Source: Pseudomonadales bacterium (GTDB lineage: Bacteria; Pseudomonadota; Gammaproteobacteria; Pseudomonadales; Azotimanducaceae). Taken from it: a stretch of DNA of 6,979 nucleotides. Position 1 is the stretch's first letter, and the number at the start of each line of letters is the position of its first letter. The stretch is from the NCBI GenBank assembly GCA_029244465.1, contig JAQWQN010000272.1, positions 1 through 6,979 of the forward strand, in the 5' to 3' direction. Below are positions 1 through 6,979 of this stretch, in pieces. A program made the translations under genes and the position numbers. The notes under the pieces were generated by a model. The model was given only the letters and a program-made list of their open reading frames with translations, was not told the DNA's origin and ran no database searches.

Positions 1-1254
1 CACATGGAGGATATCATCGTTCTTCTCGTGCGGCATGTGGAGGAAGAAGCGGCTTGCGAGCGGATGTGCGTTGTGATGTTTGATGATGCACACCTGCTGG
101 CGCACACCGCGGTATCTTTAGTGATGCGGCTAGTCTCAGAGTCTGCGCTGCGCGTTGTGATGTTTGCTGAAACAACCCTGATGACGCATGTTAATCAGGC
201 TGCCAAAAAATATGAGGTCGAGTGGTTCGAGATTAGGTTAAGTGGATTCCCGGTCCAAGATGTGCGCGATTATCTGGAGTGGAGATTTGCGCAAGCACAC
301 TACAGAGGCCGTCTACCGTTCACCAACGCGCAAGTCGCTAAAATTTCGGAGCGGTCGGGTGGTAATCCGAACGTGATCGACTTCATGGCAAACGAGTTGT
401 TGGCTGATCTAGAAACCGGCCAAGTGCGAGAGTTGGGTGGAGGATTTCCGCAGAAACATACACTCCTTGTGGCGATACTTGCTGTCCTCGTTTTCCTGAT
501 TTACCAACTCTACTTGCAGCCGGCGCTTGAAGAGGGTGACCCAAATGACATTCTCATGATAGAAAATGGTGCGGTAGCGCGGGACGGGGGTGGTGCGCAG
601 CAAGCTGAAAAAGCGACGGCTTTCGCGGCGATTGAAATCGAAGCTACAGAGAGTTTGCCTGAAGGGCAGCGACAGTCTGCAATAGAAGGGATAGACATGG
701 CCGGTGTGATTGCAGAAGCGGCGCCATCTACAGGTAGTAAAACCACCGCGGAGGTTGGCACTGCTGAGGAGTCTGTGATCGTCGATGCGCCGATTGCGGC
801 GCCGTCAGTTGAACCAGTGGATTCGGACACCCTATCCGAGGCCGGGCCAAGGCCAATCCCGAATCAGAATATGCAGCCAGAGAAGCGAGTAACCGCAATT
901 CGCGAGTCGCCGATTCCTGTCGCCGATGCAGTACTGAAAGGCAACGATTTCCCAACTACGATAAATGGTCCGAGGTGGTTGCGCGATCAGAACGGGTTAA
1001 ATTACACATTGCAACTGATGACGTTATCTCGTCCACGAGGTGGGGTTGATCTTATCAAGAGACAACGCGATTCCGCAGAGTTTGCAATGTACCCACTGCG
1101 CAGGAACGGTAAAACTATGTATGTTGTCACCTACGGGGTCTTTTCTAATCGAGCCGCAGCGCAACGCGCAGCGTCGCGGTTAACGGGAGAGTTGGCTGGC
1201 GTTCAGCCCTGGATCCGAACCTTTGCTTTGGTTCAGGATGCGATCAGCGACTAG
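1..1254 (+). CDS. damX: DamX-like protein: AAA+ ATPase core, membrane segment and C-terminal SPOR domain (5' partial)
   Basis: Probable cell-division protein anchored in the inner membrane, with a cytoplasmic ATPase part and a periplasmic SPOR domain; SPOR domains bind glycan strands lacking stem peptides at the septum. The frame is open from base 1, and I treat the ATG at base 4 as internal because a Walker B-like motif (MFDDAH, residues 25-30 counted from that ATG) comes too early for a P-loop to precede it. Next are a sensor-like strand (LRVVMFAE, 49-56) and the AAA+ lid ending in SGGNPNVID (118-126). One hydrophobic helix lies at about 153-171. A long Ala/Glu/Pro-rich linker without cysteine runs to about 324. 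The SPOR domain starts near W325 with YTLQL (334-338) and runs to about 410 of 416. The Walker A motif should lie upstream of the window. The order of domains matches pseudomonad DamX-like proteins; the symbol is by family, not proven orthology. The stop at 1252-1254 lies in a small tandem repeat. Confidence 0.85.
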   Translation, partial: HMEDIIVLLVRHVEEEAACERMCVVMFDDAHLLAHTAVSLVMRLVSESALRVVMFAETTLMTHVNQAAKKYEVEWFEIRLSGFPVQDVRDYLEWRFAQAHYRGRLPFTNAQVAKISERSGGNPNVIDFMANELLADLETGQVRELGGGFPQKHTLLVAILAVLVFLIYQLYLQPALEEGDPNDILMIENGAVARDGGGAQQAEKATAFAAIEIEATESLPEGQRQSAIEGIDMAGVIAEAAPSTGSKTTAEVGTAEESVIVDAPIAAPSVEPVDSDTLSEAGPRPIPNQNMQPEKRVTAIRESPIPVADAVLKGNDFPTTINGPRWLRDQNGLNYTLQLMTLSRPRGGVDLIKRQRDSAEFAMYPLRRNGKTMYVVTYGVFSNRAAAQRAASRLTGELAGVQPWIRTFALVQDAISD

Positions 1255-1266
1255 GTCAGCAACTAG
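1244..1266 (+). repeat. 12-base tandem repeat that duplicates the damX-like stop codon
   Basis: TCAGCGACTAG (1244-1254) is followed after one base by TCAGCAACTAG (1256-1266); the units match at 10 of 11 positions. The period of 12 bases is a whole number of codons, so the second TAG (1264-1266) is in frame with the first, and readthrough would add only Val-Ser-Asn. A shorter echo, TCAGCA, occurs at 1274-1279 just at the next start codon. The repeat is directly visible; a replication-slippage origin is inference. Confidence 0.6.
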
Positions 1267-1270
1267 AGGG
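1265..1270 (+). promoter_or_regulatory. Shine-Dalgarno site for the 137-residue secreted protein
   Basis: AGAGGG lies 8 bases before the ATG at 1279, which is normal spacing. It supports this start over the later ATG at 1321, which would remove most of the signal peptide. No promoter is evident in the 24-base gap, so the gene is probably co-transcribed with the damX-like gene. Confidence 0.6.
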
Positions 1271-1278
1271 TAGTCAGC

Positions 1279-1692
1279 ATGAATAAATTTAGGATATGGG
1301 GTGTTTTGACTGGTTTTTTGATGAGTCCAATTTTAGCCGCTGAAATCCACCCCGAGGTGTCGTGGTCGTTGGGATACATCATTCCGGAGCATGAATGCGT
1401 TAAGCCGCGGGTGCGTCAATCGAATACTGAGGGCGAGAGGGAAAGATTCCAGCGCAAGGTGACGCGGTTTACAAACTGCGTTAAGAAATACCAGGCGAGG
1501 CTAATCATCGACCACCAGCGCATAATTGATTCGGCCGAATATGGTCTGAGCGAGGCGCAGGCCCAGCATTTTGTCACAAGCCTGAAGTCGATCGAAAAGA
1601 CGCTCGTCTCTTTGAGCGAGGACTTTGTGATTGAGCAGGACTATTCGGAGCTCCAGAGAGTCCTTGTCATAGGCAATCGTTCCAGCATATAG
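1279..1692 (+). CDS. Small predicted periplasmic protein of unknown function
   Basis: I do not recognise this 137-residue protein as a named family. The N-terminus looks like a Sec signal peptide: MNKFR, a hydrophobic stretch (residues 6-19), then ILAA before Glu22, giving likely cleavage after Ala20-Ala21. There is no lipobox cysteine at that point, so a lipoprotein is unlikely. The mature part (about 116 residues) has two cysteines, C40 and C67, 27 residues apart, which could form a disulfide. The rest is charged and looks mostly helical from about residue 50 to 125, with no second membrane segment. Spacing of CVKP and NCVKKY loosely recalls uncharacterised short secreted proteins of gammaproteobacteria, which is a weak impression only. 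It starts 24 bases after the damX-like stop, with a good ribosome binding site, so an operon is likely. A link to cell division is suggested only by that neighbour. Confidence 0.7.
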   Translation: MNKFRIWGVLTGFLMSPILAAEIHPEVSWSLGYIIPEHECVKPRVRQSNTEGERERFQRKVTRFTNCVKKYQARLIIDHQRIIDSAEYGLSEAQAQHFVTSLKSIEKTLVSLSEDFVIEQDYSELQRVLVIGNRSSI

Positions 1693-1998
1693 ATTATCTG
1701 TTCGCTGTCTAAATGTTCACCCTAGCGAGGAGGTTTATTGGACAAGTCATCGGATAGAAAATGCAGGATATAGCGCCTAATCTCTATCGGCGTGATGACT
1801 CATGCCTTGGTCGTGTGCTTCGACTACCAGACGCCTTTATAGCAAATGATTAGTACCGGCTGGAGCAGTCGCAGATCGATGTGAGAATCGCCTTCAGTCT
1901 AATTTTTTCTTAGGCACCACGCAGCATGGCCAAGTGCAAACGTGACGTTAGGTAGGTGCACCCTTGACCCATGTAGCTCACACATAGGGGGTAGCGAA
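1693..1998. other. Convergent intergenic region, non-coding
   Basis: This stretch separates two convergent transcription units. I see no plausible protein gene or tRNA. It holds an interrupted inverted repeat (1745-1800), a T-rich run TTTTTTCTT at 1903-1911 with no clear hairpin directly before it, and an imperfect hairpin at 1967-1992, seven bases past the gltD stop, with no T-run after it on the minus strand. A strong AGGAGG (1728-1733) precedes a TTG (1738) that opens only an 11-codon frame. No canonical intrinsic terminator can be supported for either side, so Rho-dependent ending or a long overlapping 3' end is possible. Confidence 0.7.
1745..1800. repeat. Interrupted inverted repeat with hairpin potential
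   Basis: AGTCATC (1745-1751) pairs perfectly with GATGACT (1794-1800). Inside it GATAG (1753-1757) pairs with CTATC (1784-1788). This gives a 7 bp and a 5 bp stem separated by an uneven internal loop (1 against 5 bases), with a 26-base terminal loop. No T-run follows on either strand, so it does not look like an intrinsic terminator. A processed 3' end or a chance repeat are the alternatives. Confidence 0.4.
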
Positions 1999-3462
<1,464 letters not shown>

Positions 3463-3514
3463 AAATTCTTGTTCTTAGCTGTCTGCTTGTTATTAGTGCG
3501 GTAGATGCTAAAAG

Positions 3515-6500
3515 CTAACCGGCACTCACTTGCTTGCGTTCTTCCAAAACGCGTTTGTAGTCGGTTGGCATGACCTTGATGAACTGCAGCAGAGAGTGCT
3601 CCCAGTTATCGAGCAAGGCCCCTGCTACAGTTGAGCCGGTATATGCCTGGTGATTTCGGATCATGGTTTCCAACTCGGCTCTGTCTTCCACAGACTCCAC
3701 GGGGTCCAGTTCCACCATCTCCATGTTGCACTGTGTATCGAATTGATCGTGCGGGTCCCAGATGTAGGCGATGCCGCCGCTCATCCCGGCAGCAAAGTTC
3801 CGCCCGGTAGGTCCAAGCACCGCTATTCGACCGCCGGTCATATATTCGCAGCCATGATCACCAACGCCTTCGATGACAGTCGTTGCGCCCGAGTTACGAA
3901 CACAGAATCTTTCTGCCGCCATGCCCCTGAAGTAGGCTTCTCCGGACGTCGCGCCGTACAGGGCAACGTTGCCTATAAGGATATTTTCCTCCGGCTTAAA
4001 CTGTGCATTCTTGGGTGGGTAGATAATGAGCTTTCCACCAGACAACCCTTTACCGGTGAAATCATTCGCGTCTCCTTCCACCTCCAAGGTGACACCTTTG
4101 GCGAGCCAACAGCCAAAGCTCTGTCCAGCGCTGCCATTAAATTTAAATTGAATGGTGTCCTCGGGGAGCATCTCTGGGCCCACTTCTCGAATGATTTTGT
4201 TCGAGAGCATGGCGCCAACGACACGATTGGTGTTGACGATATCCATTTCTGCTTTGACCTGCTGGCCATTTTTGATTGCTGGTTCTGCGAGTGCCATTAA
4301 CTTGTTATCAAGCGCGCGATCTAGTTCATGGTCTTGATCATGCTGCGCGAAGGAACCCAAAAACTCCTCTGGTATCTGAGCGGGAGTCAGGATTTCGGCC
4401 AGATCGAGCCCCTTCGCCTTCCAGTGATCAACGGCGGTGTTGATGTCGAGCAGGTCGACTCGCCCGACCATCTCGTTGATAGTGCGGACGCCGAGTTCGG
4501 CCATAATCTGTCGCAGTTCTTGCGCGACCATAAACATGTAATTAACGACGTGTTCCGGGGCGCCTGCAAATTTCTCGCGCAATGCGGGATCCTGAGTCGC
4601 AATGCCTACCGGGCAAGTATTTAAGTGACATTTGCGCATCATAATGCAGCCAAGTGCGATCAGTGGAGCCGTTGCGAAACCGAATTCTTCGGCACCCAAT
4701 AGGCACGCGATAGCCACGTCGCGCCCAGTCTTAAGTTGACCGTCGGTCTGGAGAACGACGCGCGAGCGAAGATTGTTCATGACCAACGTTTGGTGGGTCT
4801 CGGCGATGCCGAGTTCCCAAGGTACGCCGGCGTGCTTAATGGACGTGAGCGGTGACGCCCCAGTACCGCCTGTATCGCCGGCGATGACCAAATGATCTGC
4901 GCGAGCTTTGGTCACGCCTGCAGCAACGGTTCCGACGCCAATCTCGGCGCCGAGTTTGACGCTAATCCGCGCATTTGGGTTGCCGTTCTTGAGGTCATGG
5001 ATGAGTTGTGCCATGTCTTCAATGGAATAGATGTCGTGATGAGGCGGCGGACTGATGAGACCTACACCTGGCGTCGAGTGCCGCAGCCCCGCAATGTAAT
5101 CGTCGACTTTGCCACCTGGTAGTTCACCACCTTCGCCTGGCTTAGCACCCTGGATGATCTTGATTTGAAGTTCATCGGCGTTGCTAAGATAGTTGATCGT
5201 GACCCCAAAACGGCCACTCGCGACCTGTTTGATGGCAGAGCGTTTGGAATCGCCATTAGGCAGGGTTTTGAATCTTTCTGGATCTTCTCCGCCCTCGCCG
5301 GTATTGGACTTGCCGCCTAATCGGTTCATGGCGAGCGCCAAAGATTCATGGGCCTCAGCGCTGATCGAACCGAAGCTCATGGCGCCGGTCGCAAACCGCT
5401 TGACGATTTCTGATTCGGAATCGACCTCTGTGATATCAATCGCGGTTTGTGCTTTGAACGTTAACAACCCACGGAGCGTGGACTGACGTGTATTCTCATT
5501 GTTCATGTGGTTAGCGAAATTCCAGTACGCCTCGTCGCTGTTTGTTCGCACTGCGTTTTGTAGTGATGACACAGCTTTGGGATCCCACATGTGGGTGTCG
5601 CCATGGCGCCGCCAGTGGAAATCGCCCGGATTTGGTAAGACGCTCAATGGAATCACATTGCGATCTGGATAGCCAAAGTCATGGCGCTTTTGCATTTCCT
5701 CAGCTAAGACTTCAAGCCCAACGCCTTGCACCCGCGATGCGGTGGCGGTGAAGGCCAAGCTGATAACATCTTCTGCGAGACCGACAGCTTCGAATATCTG
5801 TGCACCTTTGTAGGACTGTAGCGTCGAGATCCCCATCTTCGCCATCACTTTTAACATGCCCTTGCCCACTGCTTTGCGGTAGGCCGCTATGATGTCGTCG
5901 TCGTTCTGTACGTGAGCAATGCCGTCGAGGCGTCCAAGAGCTCGTGCATCCCAAAGCGATTCAAAGGCTAAATAGGGGTTAATCGCATCAGCGCCATAGC
6001 CAACCAACAGACAATGATGGTGGACTTCACGTGCTTCACCACTTTCGATCACCAGTCCAATTTGTGTGCGAGCGTGTGCTTTGACCAGATGTTGATGGAC
6101 GCATCCAACAGCGAGTAAGGAGCTGATCGCGAGGCGGTCTTGGGCGGTGGCGCGGTCTGAAAGAACCACCAAACTGAAGCCCTCAGCGATGGCGCTATGG
6201 GCTTCTTCGTTGATGCGGGCCAGTGCCTTGACCAAGCCTTCTCTTCCGGTTCTGCTCGGGTAGGTAATGTCGATCGTTTTACTGCGCCAACCGCGATGAT
6301 CCATGCCTTTCAAGGAGGCAAGTTCTGTGTTGGATAGAATGGGATGCGGAATACGCAGACGGTGAGCTTGCGCCGCTGTCGTTTCCAACAGATTTTTTTC
6401 GGGTCCGATATAGCAATCGAGAGCCATGATGACTTCTTCGCGAATCGAATCGATCGCTGGATTAGTGACCTGGGCAAAACGCTGTTTAAAGTAGTCATAG

Positions 6501-6979
6501 AGCATACGCGGTTTAGTGCTCATAACCGCGAGTGCTGCATCGTTGCCCATCGAGCCTAGGGGGTCACGAAGCTCAGAAACCATCGGCTGAAGCATGAATT
6601 GCATGGTTTCCTGCGTGTACCCAAAAGCCTGCATTCGTTGTGTCAGTGTGCGTTTGTCCAAACCGGCACCGGCGGCTTCAGGTACCTCTGAGAGTTCGAG
6701 GCGTTGTTCTGCTAGCCAATCTGCATAGGGACGGCGTCCGGCAAGTTCCGTTTTTAACTCTTCGTCTGGGATCATTCTGCCCTGATCGAAATCGATCAGG
6801 AAAATTTTGCCGGGCTGTAGACGGCCTTTTGCAATCACCCGTTCCGGATCAACCGGAACGACCCCCACTTCCGAGGCCATGATGCATTTGTCGTCGTCAG
6901 TGATGTAGTACCGCGATGGGCGTAGGCCATTTCTGTCAAGTACAGCACCAATATAAGTGCCGTCGGTGAAGGCGATGGA
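3515..6979 (-). CDS. gltB: Glutamate synthase (NADPH) large subunit (5' partial)
   Basis: Catalytic large subunit of GOGAT, which converts glutamine and 2-oxoglutarate to two glutamates in the cytoplasm. The visible part is 1,154 codons and the frame is open to the window edge. The 33 codons before the ATG at 6880 read as conserved GltB sequence (TYIGAVLDRNGLRPSRYY), so that ATG is internal. The missing N-terminus, about 320-380 residues, should carry the glutaminase domain with its catalytic Cys1. Numbering from base 6979: the central domain includes PHPILSNTELASLKG near 213. The FMN-binding synthase domain runs from about 500 with GEGGED (561-566), AKPGEGGELPGGK (612-624) and GGTGASPL (704-711). 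The 3Fe-4S cysteines are 778, 784 and 789 (C-x5-C-x4-C), the spacing known from the Azospirillum enzyme. The C-terminal GXGXG beta-helix domain includes FNGSAGQSFG (947-956). I see no frameshift or lost key residue. The gene stops 52 bases before gltD; its promoter is outside the window. Confidence 0.97.
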   Translation of the reverse strand, partial: SIAFTDGTYIGAVLDRNGLRPSRYYITDDDKCIMASEVGVVPVDPERVIAKGRLQPGKIFLIDFDQGRMIPDEELKTELAGRRPYADWLAEQRLELSEVPEAAGAGLDKRTLTQRMQAFGYTQETMQFMLQPMVSELRDPLGSMGNDAALAVMSTKPRMLYDYFKQRFAQVTNPAIDSIREEVIMALDCYIGPEKNLLETTAAQAHRLRIPHPILSNTELASLKGMDHRGWRSKTIDITYPSRTGREGLVKALARINEEAHSAIAEGFSLVVLSDRATAQDRLAISSLLAVGCVHQHLVKAHARTQIGLVIESGEAREVHHHCLLVGYGADAINPYLAFESLWDARALGRLDGIAHVQNDDDIIAAYRKAVGKGMLKVMAKMGISTLQSYKGAQIFEAVGLAEDVISLAFTATASRVQGVGLEVLAEEMQKRHDFGYPDRNVIPLSVLPNPGDFHWRRHGDTHMWDPKAVSSLQNAVRTNSDEAYWNFANHMNNENTRQSTLRGLLTFKAQTAIDITEVDSESEIVKRFATGAMSFGSISAEAHESLALAMNRLGGKSNTGEGGEDPERFKTLPNGDSKRSAIKQVASGRFGVTINYLSNADELQIKIIQGAKPGEGGELPGGKVDDYIAGLRHSTPGVGLISPPPHHDIYSIEDMAQLIHDLKNGNPNARISVKLGAEIGVGTVAAGVTKARADHLVIAGDTGGTGASPLTSIKHAGVPWELGIAETHQTLVMNNLRSRVVLQTDGQLKTGRDVAIACLLGAEEFGFATAPLIALGCIMMRKCHLNTCPVGIATQDPALREKFAGAPEHVVNYMFMVAQELRQIMAELGVRTINEMVGRVDLLDINTAVDHWKAKGLDLAEILTPAQIPEEFLGSFAQHDQDHELDRALDNKLMALAEPAIKNGQQVKAEMDIVNTNRVVGAMLSNKIIREVGPEMLPEDTIQFKFNGSAGQSFGCWLAKGVTLEVEGDANDFTGKGLSGGKLIIYPPKNAQFKPEENILIGNVALYGATSGEAYFRGMAAERFCVRNSGATTVIEGVGDHGCEYMTGGRIAVLGPTGRNFAAGMSGGIAYIWDPHDQFDTQCNMEMVELDPVESVEDRAELETMIRNHQAYTGSTVAGALLDNWEHSLLQFIKVMPTDYKRVLEERKQVSAG
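4613..4648 (-). other. 3Fe-4S cluster-binding motif of GltB
   Basis: Codons for Cys at 4646-4648, 4628-4630 and 4613-4615 give CIMMRKCHLNTC. In the family these three cysteines bind the 3Fe-4S cluster that passes electrons from GltD to FMN. The following residues are PVGIATQ; the E. coli version, as recalled, is NNCATGVATQ, so this copy follows the other subtype. Confidence 0.85.

Noticed and set aside
4..6. ATG at base 4 as the true start of the damX-like gene
   Set aside because: The reading frame is open to base 1 and the protein would lack the ATP-binding P-loop that should precede the visible Walker B strand.
1738..1772. Promoter-like TTGGAC with a downstream GATATA
   Set aside because: The spacing is about 23 bases, far from the usual 17, and no plus-strand gene lies downstream.
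1728..1773. AGGAGG followed by TTG and an 11-codon frame, a possible leader peptide
   Set aside because: The spacing to TTG is only 4 bases, the peptide has no run of regulatory codons, and no gene follows on the plus strand for a leader to control. It may be a chance match.
1939..1962. Short palindromes AACGT-G-ACGTT (1939-1949) and GGTGCACC (1955-1962) as operator sites
   Set aside because: They lie downstream of both convergent genes, where an operator is not expected, and are short enough to occur by chance.
3463..3514. Separate promoter or attenuator between gltB and gltD
   Set aside because: The 52-base gap has no clear -35/-10 pair, hairpin or T-run; simple co-transcription explains the layout.
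3650..4300. 216-codon open frame on the plus strand opposite gltB
   Set aside because: It lies wholly antisense to the conserved GXGXG domain of GltB, its translation is rich in His, Cys and Phe without recognisable motifs, and such frames are common opposite strongly biased genes.
6878..6880. ATG at 6880 as the true start of gltB
   Set aside because: The 33 codons upstream to the window edge translate to conserved GltB sequence in the same frame, so the gene continues beyond the window.

Overview
The window looks like an ordinary chromosomal stretch of a gammaproteobacterium, with base composition near 50% GC by eye. The best lineage clue is the gene on the left: the C-terminal part of a DamX-like protein (AAA+ ATPase core, one membrane segment, periplasmic linker, SPOR domain). 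As I recall, this family sits after aroK-aroB and beside gltBD in pseudomonads and relatives. I cannot assign a genus.

Layout. Positions 1-1254 (+) hold the damX-like gene, cut off at its 5' end by the window edge. After 24 bases comes a small gene (1279-1692, +) for a 137-residue, probably secreted protein of unknown function. A 306-base non-coding stretch (1693-1998) follows; it contains an interrupted inverted repeat and no convincing terminator. The right-hand 5 kb is on the minus strand: gltD (1999-3462) and, 52 bases upstream of it, gltB (3515 to beyond 6979). The window edge removes the N-terminal glutaminase domain of gltB.

Function. GltB and GltD form NADPH-dependent glutamate synthase (GOGAT), which makes two glutamates from glutamine and 2-oxoglutarate and is central to ammonium assimilation. 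GltD takes electrons from NADPH through FAD and iron-sulfur clusters. They pass to the 3Fe-4S cluster and FMN of GltB. The two left-hand genes point the other way, probably form their own transcription unit, and act at the cell envelope (the DamX-like protein at the division septum).

I found no new biological system, mobile element, CRISPR array, tRNA or rRNA. The points worth a second look are modest. The GOGAT subunits are not of the E. coli/Pseudomonas sequence subtype although the neighbour is gammaproteobacterial, and gltBD is convergent with the damX-like gene. There is also the uncharacterised secreted protein, a 12-base tandem repeat that duplicates a stop codon, and the structured intergenic region.
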